Assembly: GCA_032622095.1 (NCBI GenBank) | Contig: CP136063.1 | Span: 280,543,426 to 280,607,425 of the forward strand | Reading direction: 5' to 3' | Source: Siphonodentalium dalli | Taxonomy: Eukaryota > Mollusca > Scaphopoda > Gadilida > Siphonodentaliidae | DNA length: 64,000 nucleotides | Shown: in pieces, positions 1-11,600 of the stretch | Layout of the letters: each line of letters begins with the position of its first letter | Position numbering within the stretch: the stretch's first letter is position 1 | Made by a program: the position numbers and the translations under genes | Notes under the pieces: generated by a model | The model's input: only the letters and a program-made list of their open reading frames with translations | The model's database searches: none | What the model was told of the DNA's origin: nothing

Positions 1-19
1 CAGTATGTAAAGAGTATGC

Positions 20-211
20 GGTAAGCAAAACACTCAACACCAGGGAGACCACAATACTTGAACTTTTGTTAGAAATGGCCACCAAATTATTTACAAAATA
101 CCAGTATACTGCTTGCTATTCTTTGCCACTCAAGATTCTGCTAATGAATGGGTCCATGTGAATAACTCTTCTAAATAATTGCCACGATGTTGAGTGTTTT
201 GCTTATCGGTC
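20..211. repeat. short inverted-repeat (MITE-like) element
   Basis: About 25-base inverted arms sit at both ends: GTAAGCAAAACACTCAACA on the left and its near-perfect reverse complement at about 185-207. The interior is about 140 bases and non-coding. The size and structure fit a MITE. The target-site duplication was not resolved because the left end lies close to the window edge. Confidence 0.55.
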
Positions 212-593
212 ACTATTTACGTGCTGTATATAAACAAATGCTCGGTTCACACAAAGTGTGTTTTGTGGATAATATTGCTGTCATGCTATCATTATACTAT
301 ACTCTAAGTATATTCTTGAGGAAATTATCATAATTTGGTGACTATTATTTCTAAATTATAACCTATAACGAAGGCCATCCATGGCTTGAAGCCTTAATTC
401 AACCTATGTCAATGACTGGTGAAGCTGACAGAAACTTGGTCTTGTGGTCAGTCACAATGAAATTATACTGATATAATAACATCCGTCCATCTCTCTGATA
501 GAGAATCTGTTTTGAGAATTTATTTTCATTTACTTTATATTTATATTTATATTGTATGTAAAGATGTGGCCTCTCTTTCATGAACTTATTATA
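212..593. other. no recognisable feature
   Basis: AT-rich non-coding DNA. I see no repeat, domain or RNA signature here. Confidence 0.4.
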
Positions 594-1071
594 TTAACCC
601 TTTCAGTGCCAGGTCCGATTTTTGTATCAACCCATATACCCTGTGCCAGTGCATTCTCTTATATATGCGAGTCGACCATAGGTCGCCTCGCATATATAAG
701 AGAATGCATTGGCCTAACAATTTTTCATCATTTGTTATTATTTTTTACAATTTTTTACAATTTTAATAATTTTTTCTTATATTCTTTAACAGACTTATTT
801 TGTAGGTTTAGTGCCAGGGAATCTTACGTTTTTCATGGGCATCAAAATTATTACTATGAATACTTGGTGATAGTTTTGAGTTATAACATACCCCTAAGGT
901 TTTATCCAGTTTGTTTTTAAATTCGCTATAGCATGCTTAAGCATACCCAAAAACAATTCAACCCAAAAAACAAAAACAAAACTATTTTTTATTTTTTATT
1001 TTTTTTAGGGCCGATTTTACAGACCGTAAATTAGGGTCGATGAGATCGGCCCCTGGCACTAAAAGGGTTAA
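594..1071. mobile_element. TTAA-flanked piggyBac-like MITE, 'GTGCCAGG' subfamily, long form
   Basis: The element begins TTAACCCTTTCAGTGCCAGG and ends with the inverted form, CCTGGCACTAAAAGGGTTAA. A TTAA target duplication followed by CCC is the hallmark of the piggyBac superfamily. One 67-bp palindrome lies inside at 646-712. A 251-bp relative sits at 42,319-42,569. This copy carries roughly 200 extra bases near its right end, including a second GTGCCAGGG. No transposase is encoded, so it would be mobilised in trans. Confidence 0.8.
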
Positions 1072-1107
1072 TTCGAGAATATGATAATTTTTTAGTTACC
1101 CGTTAAC

Positions 1108-1437
1108 ATAATCCAAGTTTCCTTTAAAAAAAACTAGCTTGTGATATCGGTTGATAGATGCATGTAAAACCAGCATCTATATACCAATCAATGTCACAAG
1201 CTAGGTAACCAGCATCTATATACCAATCAATATCACAAGCTAAATAAAACCAGCATTTATATACCAACAATGGCACAAGCTAGGTAAACCAGCATCTATA
1301 TACCAACAATATCACAAGCTAAATAAAACCAGCATCTATATACCAACAATGGCACAAGCTAGGTAAACCAGCATCGATATGTCCTATATACCAACCAATA
1401 TAACAAGCTGGGCCCGCTTCAAAGGAAACTTGGAATA
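1108..1437. repeat. TIR element with internal ~40-bp minisatellite
   Basis: Inverted ends TCCAAGTTTCCTTT (1112-1125) and AAAGGAAACTTGGA (1421-1434) enclose about six tandem units of roughly 40 bp with the core ACCAGCATCTATATACCAA. The units alternate between '...TATCACAAGCTAAATAA' and '...GGCACAAGCTAGGTAA' versions. The first unit is partly inverted. A MITE with a central tandem array recalls the 'pearl'-type elements described in bivalves, but no direct comparison was possible. Confidence 0.6.
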
Positions 1438-2556
1438 CAGTCGACAGAAGCTTTGTCAATATTATTTTTCGCTCTCTAACAATGTGGGATAATATAAGTT
1501 AATACTTTTTTCGTAACACTACAAAGTGTGCACGTTATCTCATATTAACCCATTCTATACTAAAGCATTATTGATGAGTATAGTTATCCCATGGGAAATG
1601 ATCAGATAATAAGTTCAACAAACGACCATATCTAAACATTTCCTCAATAAATAGGGCTCCTTCTGCACTTTTATTTATCAGTCATCTGTTTTTATCACCT
1701 TAACATCCCTCCAAATCAATAATAGAACATTCCTATATACACTTTTTAACTGACTGGAAGAATCCATTTAGTATAGAAAGGTTTAAAGAACTGTTTTTGG
1801 TCACTTTTAAATAAAATACATGTGTTACACACACATCAGATGTGTCTCGTGTTTTTCTGGGTTACTATACGAACACATCTTGAAGACAAGTTTTCTTTTT
1901 GTTGTCAGCTGTTGTTGTTGTTATTTTTGTTCGTGAAGAGAGACCGTATGGTTAACCCTTCGATAACTGCATGGGTGGTTACTTGATTCCCGATTGTTTG
2001 TAGGGTTGTTTATTAACATGTTGAGTGTCAGTACCCCTATAGTGTATCGGTAATTCCAGGCTACCAACTTGAGATTAAGTATTGAATAGGCTGATAAAAG
2101 TGAGCGTTAACTACACGTCTTGTAAAAGCAATATTCAGCCACTAGCGGTGTTGGTTAATTGAAACCGGAAGAATAAGTTTTGTAGAATATATCGGTTGCA
2201 GTTTGGTTTTGAAATAAAATTGAAATAAAACTGAGAAACCGTAAAACCGAACATCGCTAGTCAGGAGCTTTTATGGATCCTCTCAAAAAAGCCAATTTAC
2301 ATGTCACAATGGGTTGGGGACAAGATCGTCAGTATAACCTTAATTATCACCTGCAAATTAAGTTTGGGGGATATAGCAATGGGCTCCGTCAGTCCAGGTG
2401 TCTGTTTGTCCATACTTGAGTTTGTCTGTAACAACTTTGAAGCTCTATATCTTGGTCATCGTCAGTTAGATTTTAATTATCTTCAGTTTGCTGATGAACC
2501 AACATGGAGGAAAGAGTATTTATAAACAGTGGGTTTCGTCCATTTATTTTTTCCAG
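1438..2556. other. no recognisable feature
   Basis: Non-coding AT-rich DNA. A 74-codon open frame at 2301-2525 has no recognisable domain and no supporting signals. Confidence 0.4.
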
Positions 2557-2559
2557 AGT

Positions 2560-3232
2560 ACGTCCCTTATTGAGTAATGGGACTTAGTGTGAAAATGGAT
2601 TTTACTCTTTGCATTAATAATTCCTTTGACACACCCTACAGGCCACATCCCTCGTCCAATCACCACCAAACTTCATATGGATCCTCTAGATGGGAGCCGC
2701 CAATTTTTTGTTTTCTCCAAATTTAAAAAAAAAACAATACCGCCAGCAGTCATCTTTGTTATCTTGTAATGTGAAGTTTTTGACAGTCCGTGCTTATACA
2801 GTAATGCTCTAAGTAATCGACTCTTTAACAACAGCAGAATTATGGGTAACTTTTATCGGAAAGCTCTCCCTAAAGAGTCGATTACTTAGAGCATTACTGT
2901 ATCTCTCTTTGACAGTCCATGCTTATATCTCAACCAATGCTTATAGGATCTAAATGAAATTTGGTATGGAGGTTCACTATCATGACTGCTTTCAACTGAG
3001 GGGCTATTGACATTGTTAATATTTTCCAATTTAGAGTTATCCTTATTTTTTTTATCTGGAAATCATTTCTTTTTTGTCTATTCGTGCAGATATCTCAGCC
3101 ATGGGTTATCGAATCTGGCTGAAATTTGGTATGGATGTTTGCCATCGCGGATGTTTTCAAATGAGTTCCCAATGACGTTTGCAATTTCATTTTGTCTTAG
3201 TTATCGACAAGCCTGCAAATAGCATGTCTGTC
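2560..3232. repeat. diverged ~150-bp dispersed repeat units
   Basis: Loose repeats of phrases such as 'ACACCCTACAGGCCACATCC', 'GAAATTTGGTATGGA' and 'TTTGACAGTCC(G/A)TGCTTATA' appear here. They look like degraded relatives of the array at 13.25-15 kb and of the single unit at 17.59-17.72 kb. Confidence 0.5.
2797..2901. mobile_element. 105-bp TA-flanked palindromic MITE
   Basis: The sequence is TA, then CAGTAATGCTCTAAGTAATC, a short middle, then its reverse complement, then TA. The TA duplication and CAGT-type ends suggest the Tc1/mariner superfamily. A longer relative at 8308-8868 shares the same TIR and the internal AACAGCAGAATTATGGGTAA. Confidence 0.75.
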
Positions 3233-3314
3233 ACCCTTTATAGAGCCCCACATAGACTGGAGCAGACGACACTCTGCAGTGCATGCTTCCATCTGTGTGA
3301 GGCTCCCTGTGGGA
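3232..3314. repeat. ~80-bp quasi-palindromic repeat, copy 1
   Basis: The stretch runs from CCCTTTATAGAGCCCCACAT to GAGGCTCCCTGTGGGATAAA. A near-identical copy is at 39,650-39,731. Related inverted versions lie inside the elements at 9.62-9.70 and 10.36-10.45 kb. Confidence 0.6.
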
Positions 3315-3357
3315 TAAAACTTTAACATTGTTTTTGAGGTGGATGTTTTACATTACT

Positions 3358-3795
3358 GATCAAGCCTGCAAATAGCGTGTCTGTCATTTACAGAATGAGG
3401 TCCCCAGAGGGTGAATTTAGTGACGCTATCCCGGGCTAGCATTACTAAATTCACCCTCTGGGGACCTCATTCTGCTAAGGCCCTCAACTGCTATGGAAGA
3501 CCTAGGATCAGATTAAAGTTCCCCAGTTGAAGTCCCCATTGGGCGCCTCGATTATGGATTTTATCTTCTGCAAATTAGGGGATATAGAAACTTCCCAGAT
3601 GGGAAAACGTAACTAAAAACAATGTTAATTTGATACCAAAGATACTTCCCAGAAGATGAAGCCTAAGCAGAATGAGGTCCCCAGAGGGTGAATTTAGTTA
3701 TGCTAGCCGCTATGCGGGATAGCGTCACTAAATTCACCCTCTGGGGACCTCATTCTGCAAATGACAGACACGCTATTTGCAGGCTTGGTTATCGA
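3358..3795. repeat. 438-bp inverted repeat with two nested palindromes
   Basis: The outer arms are AGCCTGCAAATAGCGTGTCT at 3363 and its reverse complement ending near 3787. Inside are two ~90-bp palindromes, 3396-3475 and 3669-3757. Each is built on CAGAATGAGGTCCCCAGAGG and its complement. About 190 bases of unrelated sequence separate them. The outer arms read as one older palindromic element opened by a later event. Confidence 0.65.
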
Positions 3796-4887
3796 CCTTA
3801 GTTTGTCAGTTTTTTGCAGGCTTACCAACCACAGCAGATATATATTTCAGCTATCTGGGATGGCTAGAATCATGTTTACATGGAGAACTCAGTTTCTTAA
3901 ATTTCTACAGCAGAAATACAAGACATCATATATAGTACAAGTTAACAAGTGGCCCCACCCCTGAAGGATGGTGTAATATGAGATAAGTCGTAGCTGGCAC
4001 TCAACATGTTAGTAAGTTAAAAACTTATTATTTTTAACATCCCATAAATGAGCGAATGTTTATCCATAGGGTGTTCATCAGTCTGTTGTTTGCTTATTTT
4101 ATCTGGACATCCAAGAAAATGATAAATGGACCATTCCAATGTAACGGTAACGATACACATTTTTGGAACTGAATGAGAGAATCCATACATGAGTAAATAG
4201 ATTATTGCGGCTACGCAAAGTAAGTATCCCGTTTCTCAGGCCTACATGCATGGTCCCGAATGTGCCACTGTATTATTGATGTTCAATCAATCAGGGGAGG
4301 ATTTCATCAGTATAATATAATTGTTGTATGTTTTTTTTTATACAAACAACATGTTATTGATTAGACGTCGTGTAATTTTTTCTATATCCATCAGTGATTT
4401 TTCAAGATAGCAGGTATAGATTTTGGAGAAATTGTCACGTGACTTAGCAACTGTGTGGAGATTGCAAAAACGCGGAATTGGAAATGAAGCATCGCGATAA
4501 AAATAAAATTAACTACTTCACAACTTACGAAGAATTCACATGTGATTTAAGTCTATTAATTTCATTTAAACCCATTTTGTTGGTCAGCTTAATGAAAATG
4601 AAGAAGGCATGACGATAAACCAGACAAGATTTTACAATCCACGACACCTCTTGTCAATTTGGCATGTCGTGTCCGTCGTGACCACTGCATGATGTTACAT
4701 AAATTATTCTCAGCGTTATGTCGTCGGAAAAAAGGCAAATTTGAGGCACAGCATGTGTGGTTGCTCCACTATGTGTCTCGTACGATTCATATTAAAATAT
4801 AAATAAGCGAACCTGTACTGAAGAGCAAAATCGCTCACATGATCTCTCACAAACCTGCTCTGCTCTCTTTTTCTGCAGAGTAGAAAG
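3796..4887. other. no recognisable feature
   Basis: AT-rich non-coding sequence. No open frame with domain character, palindrome or tandem array was seen. Confidence 0.4.
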
Positions 4888-5300
4888 GGTCCATTTTTAT
4901 GTTTACCCATACCATAGTATGGTAAACATAGTGTCGTTGTCCGGTTTGACCACTCGTCGTTAGTCCGTCCGTCTGTCTGTAGACACTTTACGCATGGTGC
5001 GATAACTGAAATATTTTCTATCTGATCGGAACCAAATTTGGTATGCAAGTTTCTCGGACCAAAATACAGATCGAGTTCGAATATGGGTTTGATCCGATAT
5101 TTTTTAATGGAGTTATGGCCCTTTGACATAGAATTTCTGCATATTTTGATAAATCAACCATTTTTCAACTGATAAGAACCAAATTAGGTATGCGAGTTTC
5201 TCAACTCAAAATACAAATCAAGATTGAATATGGGTTAGATCCAACATTTTATACCAGAGTTATGGCTCTTTTTCAACTAAGAATTGAACAGATAACCATA
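4888..5300. repeat. dispersed repeat, copy 1 (two ~150-bp units)
   Basis: It starts at a small palindrome (TTTACCCATACCATAGTATGG) and continues through 'AGACACTTTACGCATGGTGC'. Two diverged units follow, each with 'GAACCAAATTTGGTATGC' and 'GAGTTATGGCCC'. This style of unit is, in my recollection, abundant in mollusc genomes and is probably a non-autonomous DNA element. Copy 2 is at 5650-5895. Confidence 0.6.
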
Positions 5301-5649
5301 TCAGTCAACAACTAATTGATTACCAGCAGTATCACTTTAGCTCTGTGAGAGACAAACAGTAAATCTGAGTTATTGATAATTAGAGTTATTTTTAGACATT
5401 AGTGTGAGGGGTAACCAGATATATGTTTTTGAGGGACAGGACACTGGCTTACAGGCTGTAGCTCTATCTAATTAATGTGCACTCTTACTCTGGGTTTCTG
5501 AGAAGGTCTCTATGCCAGGAAAGATGGGAATAAATTGTGTTTTATCACATATTTTGTCATGTTTGTCCAGTGTTTCACAGACAAAAAAATCAAATGCATG
5601 CCCATGCTGGTGGAGATGGGAAAATTGATACTTTAATACCCACAAAAGA

Positions 5650-5895
5650 CTAATTTTTATGTTTACCCATATCATAGTATGGGAAGTGTCAACATCCGGA
5701 TTGACCAACTGTCATTAGTCGATCCATCTGTTTGCCTGTAGACACTTTACGCATGGTGCGATAACTCAAACATTTTTTATCTGATTGGAACCAAATTTTG
5801 TATATGAATTTCTCAGCACAAAGACAGATCGAGTTCGAATATGTGTTTGATCAGACAATTTTAACTGATTTATGGCTCTTTTTCGAAAAAAAATA
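5650..5895. repeat. dispersed repeat, copy 2 (truncated)
   Basis: Same orientation and same starting palindrome as the copy at 4888. It shares 'GTAGACACTTTACGCATGGT' and ends after one internal unit. Confidence 0.6.
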
Positions 5896-6180
5896 TTCAC
5901 TCTTAAAAAAAAAAAATTAGTTTGAATTCCTTGCCCTATTTAACATAAGCCTGTGATTTATTGACAGCTCTGCTGTATAACAGATATTAATCAGTCAGCA
6001 GTGAGGTGTTTATCTTGATTGCTGTTGTGGGTAGAATTTGATACATTATCATTATATTGGAATCTCTTGATCAAGTATTGCATGTCCAGGTCACCTTTTC
6101 ACATTTAACCCAAGGCTGTGGTGGTTCAGCATTACAGATTCTGTTCCAGTGCATTCTCTTATATAAATGTGAGTGACACA

Positions 6181-7133
6181 TAGGGCTTCACGGTATCCGG
6201 ATTTTAATACCGACTACGGTATTGAAAATGATACCGCGATATGACTAAATATCGTCACCAATAAATTTGAGTAGAACTGTTTGAGAATGATACTAGACAA
6301 AAATAAGCATTATTGATTTGATAATGATAATTATGAACACATGTTGCTTTGACAGGTAGATCAAATAAATAATTAACATAAATGGTCCTGAGTTTCCTTC
6401 TTTATACGACGGATAGATATATTTATAAGTGCCTGACGTAATCGGGAATTCCCTACCAACTGCGGGTCACTAATGACATTAAAAATGAAGCTAACAGTCG
6501 CTCGTGTAAATAATAACAGCAAACATGTATTGATTTCATATTTGATATTGTACAAACAAAACAAGATAACTAATGTGACAAGCATAGAATAGAAGTCCGT
6601 ATCTGTTTTTAACTTATCCATTTCAATGTATAGGACTGATATATGGCCGTGTAGTTATAATGATCTAATGAGTTAGTGCATTATACGTCTAATGCATAAG
6701 ATTTTGTGGCGCCGTTGAAGCGCGTCATTGTGTCTCCAGATTATAAAAACACCACACATTTTTTATTGTATTTGACCAGGAACCTTCCAGCAACATTGAG
6801 CTGAGAACAGCCTGTATACACACATCAATTGCCGCCCATACAATAAGGCATGCCGACTTGATTGTCCGCAGTGTGTTGACAAACGCTTATGGAGCAGTGA
6901 GAAATAAGTAATTTTTACGCCACGCTAAACCGAAGCCGATAGCAATGGCCTTTGTCTCAGCATTAGAGGTGTCGATGGTTGCTAAATACTTGACACTGAT
7001 AGAGATATCATCGGTATTAATATCCACACCGGCGGCTACGATGTACCGACTATTTGCATAAAGTGAAACCGACTACACGGTGTCAAAAACAGTATCGCGA
7101 TATGACTAAATACCGAAATACCGTGAAGCCCTA
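6181..7133. mobile_element. 953-bp hAT-like non-autonomous transposon
   Basis: Inverted ends TAGGGCTTCACGGTAT (left) and ATACCGTGAAGCCCTA (right) are flanked by a perfect 8-bp duplication, GTGACACA, at 6173-6180 and 7134-7141. An 8-bp TSD is diagnostic of the hAT superfamily. Subterminal 'ATCGCGATATGACTAAATA' motifs recur near both ends. No transposase frame is visible. The insertion lies immediately after half of a decayed 67-bp palindrome (about 6150). Confidence 0.88.
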
Positions 7134-7141
7134 GTGACACA

Positions 7142-7918
7142 TAAATTCCAGTAATTTGTGTTATGTGCATTGTCTATAATAGTACCTAACAGTATACTCT
7201 ATAATTCAACATCAAAACTCTCATTTATGATTCCGATCAGAGTAATTTACTATCGCCAAGGGATGGGTTAACATCTGCCGATCGGGATCGGCCTCTCGTT
7301 CTAGTTTCTTTTCATTTTGTGGTGATAATTGCAGAATTCCTGAGGCATATGCTATCCTTAATACATATACTCATAATATGAACAACCTTTGTACATCTCA
7401 CCTACATGTATATAAACACAAACACCACATCTATCTGAGGAATAGTGGCAATATAGAGTAAATTCACCATCTCTCCGCTTGCAACCCTGAATAGTGTACT
7501 TCATAATAAACATGATGAGGCCATGCAAAGTCAGTTTCCATTTCTAAGGCAAAAAAAATTGAAAAGCATGGACTTTCAGTGTACTGATTTAATGTGTTTA
7601 CACTTATGCAATACTTGGATATATATATATATGTATATGTTTGTTATTTATTTTTAGATATGTTATTTTTTATGAATATGATCTTGTTCGTTTATTATAT
7701 ATTCGTATCTGTGATAATCTTGGAATTAAATTTCATGCTGAAAGTCAACTTATGTCCATACTAGGGGTTTGCCCATAAAAAATGATGTGATAAAGTATTG
7801 GAAACTTTGTTTATTCCATTATAAAATCAAATATGGGTGAACAATGAGTGATGAATTTGAGGCAGTAGTGTTTACATATGTGACCTGCCATATCAAATCC
7901 AGTCGTAAGTCGGGAATT
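7142..7918. other. no recognisable feature
   Basis: AT-rich non-coding DNA with a short (TA) run at about 7621. Confidence 0.4.
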
Positions 7919-8003
7919 TTTTTACCCTGTGCCAATGCATTCTCTTATATATGCGAGTCAACCATAGGTCGCCTCGCACATATAAGAGAATGCATTGGCA
8001 GCT
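7919..8003. repeat. solo 67-bp palindrome with half terminus
   Basis: TTTTTTTACCCTGT leads into a copy of the 67-bp palindrome (7932-7998). The opposite terminus found in the 10,198-10,607 element is missing here, so this is a fragment. Confidence 0.7.
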
Positions 8004-8307
8004 GGGCTGCGTGATACCAGTGAAAACATGGTACTTTTATTTGGCATTTTATTACATGGCCACACATGACCAGTCACATGCTTTGTGTGAACTATTTTGT
8101 GTTGAAATATTTGGGAAATATTAACCCCTTTCCTCTTGACCATAGACATATGTTATCTGATTTGATAACTAAAATATTGTCATTTGAAGCTGTTTATATT
8201 TCATAACACAGCTACATTGCAGTTACTCTGACCTGTATACCATCGATTAGAATTATTTGGTTGATTTGCTTAAATATATTAACCCCGTCTACCATTACAG
8301 AACATGC

Positions 8308-8868
8308 TACAGTAATGCCCTAAGTAATCGACTCCTTAACCCTTTACCCAATAGAAGGGCCATGTGCCAATGCATTCTCTTATATATGCGAGTCGACCAT
8401 AGGTCGCCTCGCATATATAAGAGAATGCATTGGCTTAACACATTAAAAATTATAAAATTGTTAAAGAATGTAAGAAAATATGGTAAAAAGTGTTAAAAAA
8501 AGATTTTTTTTAGGCCAATGCATTCTCTTATATATGCGAGGCGACCTATGGTCGACTCGCATATATAAGAGAATGCATTGGCACAGGGCATAACTGTAAC
8601 TATCACAATGTGGTCAAGGAGCCGGTTCCAATGATATCCATATTTGTATGGTTCTATTGAGACAGACCGAAGATATTTTAGGCTGTTGAAGCTTTATTTG
8701 GCCGGTTTTGGCCGGTTTGTTGGGTAAAGGGTTAAACACAGCAGAATTATGGGTAACTTTTCAGGATTTAGTCGAAATATGGCTTGTTGCCATATTTCCG
8801 ACTAAATCCTGGAAAGTTACCCATAATTCTGCTGTGTTTAAGGAGTGGATTATTTAGGCATTACTGTA
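8308..8868. mobile_element. TA-flanked palindromic MITE, interrupted by a TTAA MITE
   Basis: TA-CAGTAATGCCCTAAG at the left matches CTTAG-like GCATTACTG-TA at the right. The halves AACACAGCAGAATTATGGG and its complement flank a central hairpin at 8768-8811. The left arm contains the TTAA site where the element at 8336-8735 inserted. The family is the same as the 105-bp copy at 2797. Confidence 0.8.
8336..8735. mobile_element. 400-bp TTAA piggyBac-like MITE, 'TTTACCCAACA' subfamily
   Basis: Starts TTAACCCTTTACCCAA and ends TTGGGTAAAGGGTTAA. TTAA is duplicated at the borders (8336-8339 and 8732-8735). Two 67-bp palindromes (8367-8433 and 8515-8581) in opposite orientation flank an AT-rich spacer. 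Full relative at 28,220-28,575 and a truncated one at 39,743. Confidence 0.85.
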
Positions 8869-9606
8869 TCTCATGTGATCATAAGACTGGTATTTATTTC
8901 CTTACTTTGCCTCTTTTTAGCCTATTTTATGTTCCTGGAACGTAATGGTGTTCAGCTACTCTGCTACTGTGAAACATATTTAGACTTCACCTCTCTCTGG
9001 CCAGCTATAGATATCAATATGTATGCCATGATGGGAACTTGAGGAAATAGTTTATCCCAAGTCACCTGGTAAGCTGAGTTCTGGTAATGGTTACAGGCAA
9101 CTAAATACATTTATAGAGTTACACTTCTTGATTTTATGTGGAATCCGCGGATGAGTCTGCATCAGCATTTTAGCATTTGGAAAGTTTATATAGTGTTTGA
9201 TCTATTTTTGATTTGAGACCACTGGGGGTCATTCCAGTTTAAGATGCTTCAGCACAAACGTCTTGAGGGACAATATTTCATGACAACCATTTTAAAAACA
9301 CTCCAGTAAACCATGGTGATAACGCATGGTATTTACTATGTTGATTGGAACAAGTAAAATGATGCAATTTTACCAGGGTGCTGTTGTCAAATTTGTGTGG
9401 TGAATATTGTCACCATATACGCACACACGCAGAGCCACCCATGCATTTACTCTAATGAAATGGACATATCAATGTATTTCAACGAGGTATTATTTTACCG
9501 GGATGTAAGTATGTATGTGGTGGTTATACTAATTTACCGGGATGTAAGTATGTATGTGGTGGTTATACTAATTTACCTCGATATTAGGATAATTTACCAC
9601 GATAGA
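8869..9606. other. non-coding; 39-bp direct duplication
   Basis: The only structure seen is two tandem copies of a 39-bp unit around 9498-9577 (core GGGATGTAAGTATGTATGTG). Confidence 0.5.
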
Positions 9607-9607
9607 T

Positions 9608-9838
9608 AAAAAACACCCATTACCCTACAGGGAGCCCCACACATATATAGAAGCATATAGAACAGTGTCGTCTGCTCATGTTTGTCTGGGGCTCTGTATG
9701 GGTGAAATTATAAAATTGTTAAAGAATACAAGAAAAAACTATTAAAATTGTTAGGCCAATGCATTCTCTTATATATGCGAGGCGACCTATGGTCGACTCG
9801 CATATATAAGAGAATGCATTGGCACAGGGTAAAAAAAT
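9608..9838. mobile_element. half of a palindrome-ended MITE
   Basis: From left to right it carries the ~80-bp GGGAGCCCCACACA...GGGGCTCTGTATGGG repeat, a TTAAAGAATACAAGAAAAAA stretch, and one 67-bp palindrome (9756-9822). It then ends in CACAGGGTAAAAAAATC. The arrangement is the inverse of the left two-thirds of the element at 10,198-10,607. Confidence 0.65.
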
Positions 9839-10197
9839 CAGTATGTAGAAGTCTTAAAGACATTATGGGCTTGTTCGGGTGCGTGAAACTGATATGTTAG
9901 TACTCATGAGCTATGCCAATTGTGGGAATGTAGCATTCTACTAACATCGCCGAACATCTCAAAGAAATCGACCATACCATTCCATAGATATCACCGTCTG
10001 AACTACACTTAATTGTAAATATTTACATCTCGATTCGGGATGCAACAATGGGCGGCAAACTAACACAAATGATTTCGCCATCGAGAGTCATAACATTGAA
10101 TTAATATATAAGAATGACGGTGTGTGCTGTAAATTTGGATTAATATTCGTAAAAATAACTACTTTGAGCAAGATTATTCTCCATTTCTATACATACT
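9839..10197. other. no recognisable feature
   Basis: Non-coding DNA between two related elements. Nothing identifiable. Confidence 0.4.
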
Positions 10198-10607
10198 GAT
10201 TTTTTTACCCTGTACCAATGTATTCTCTTATATATGCGAGTCGACCATAGGTCGCCTCGCATATATAAGAGAATGCATTGGCCTAACAATTTTAATAATT
10301 TTTTCTTGTATTCTTTAACAATTTTAATAATTTTTTCTTGTATTCTTTAACAATTTTATAATTTCACCCATACAGAGCCCCAGACAAACATGAACAGACG
10401 GCACTCTTCTATATGCTTCTATATATGTGTAGGGCTCCCTGCAGGGTAATGGATGTTTTTTATTTTATGTCCTAAAAATTGTAAGAAACATTTATTTAAA
10501 AAAAATGATAAATAATTGTTAGGCCAATGCATTCTCTTATATATGCGAGGCGACCTATGGTCAACTCGCATATATAAGAGAATGCATTGGCACAGGGTAA
10601 AAAAATC
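10198..10607. mobile_element. 410-bp MITE with palindromic termini
   Basis: Terminal inverted repeats GATTTTTTTACCCTGT and CACAGGGTAAAAAAATC each run straight into a 67-bp palindrome (10,215-10,281 and 10,524-10,590), so each terminus can itself fold. Inside are two tandem copies of an AATTTTTTCTTGTATTCTTT unit and the ~80-bp AGCCCCAGACAAACATGAAC repeat. No TTAA border is present, which separates it from the TTAA elements that carry the same palindrome. Confidence 0.7.
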
Positions 10608-11085
10608 CCGACAACAGATTGCAGGTCATATGAATGGCAAATGTGATTATAAAATGTGTTAAACTCTGCTAGACTTAACCTACTTATTTATAAGAATATT
10701 ATGGTCCCATTCTGTTAACTTTTGAGTATGGTTGTTTCATATTTTATTGAGCATCCCATATATACATTTCAAACTAATTTATTTATAACAAACTAATGTA
10801 GGATGAACGAATGGGGATTGGAGCACAAGTTATAGCAACTTAGGTGGAGCTCTCTCCCCAGGAAAAATATGGTAGTGCACAGAAGAAAAATTTAAATGCA
10901 TAAATGTTGAACATAAAACAAAAATTCTGACAAAACACACAAATACAATATGGAATGTTCAAGATTGGTATGGGGTAAGGGAAGATAGTTTTATATCATA
11001 TGTTTAGCGCATGTTGTTCTCGATTTAAGTTAATATACGACTGGTAATGTTCACTAAATGTAATGCATCTGTTTTTTCACCAAAT
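10608..11085. other. no recognisable feature
   Basis: AT-rich non-coding sequence. Confidence 0.4.
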
Positions 11086-11600
11086 ATCAATCAGTTTATA
11101 ATATATTTTTGGACAGCTGCGAACAATTGGTAATTTCCTTCATTGGAAAGTGAGACTGATCCACAAAGTAGATCGGCAACATGTATTTGATATAGTCCAA
11201 TTCGCACTATTTTTTCTTCGAGGTTGGCCCTTTTATTTTGATAAATGGGACTAGTGAAAAAGTAATGATCAGCGTCCTCGTTTAGGTAGCCACAACTATA
11301 TTCAGGCCTTCAGCGTTACTTATTAAGTGATTTTGACATTTGTCACCATTCAAATTGCTGCATTTATTTCGGAGTCTGCATAACAGAATTTTAGCTTTCC
11401 TTTTGCCGCTGGAATAAAACATTGGTGGTTTAAGTGTCCTGGATTGGGGGTTTACAAGATTAGAGAAGGTAGTAATTGATGCGCTTTGTTGGGCTATTTT
11501 CTCTAGGCCATTCCATATCGAAATCATGGAAGGAAGGATTATGAGACCGGGTACATTTGTTTTCTGCAGTGTAACTAACAAAATATGATTTTATTCTCAC
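11086..11600 (-). pseudogene. LINE (non-LTR retrotransposon) 3' fragment
   Basis: On the minus strand, two overlapping frames give the tail of a LINE ORF2 protein. The first contains ISIWNGLEKIAQQSASITTF and GKRKAKILLCRLRNKC, matching the 'WN.LP..I....S...F' and 'LCRLR' blocks that lie after the reverse-transcriptase domain. After a frameshift at about 11,285 the second frame continues with YSCGYLNEDADHYFFTSPIY, the C-x-C...H...C-type block of such tails with the final Cys changed to Ser. No reverse-transcriptase catalytic motif is present, so the copy is strongly 5'-truncated. The clade (CR1, L2 or RTE-like) cannot be settled from the tail alone. Confidence 0.7.

Noticed and set aside
552-920. 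122-codon plus-strand frame
   Set aside because: It runs across a TTAA MITE and its palindrome; the protein is a translation of repeat sequence.
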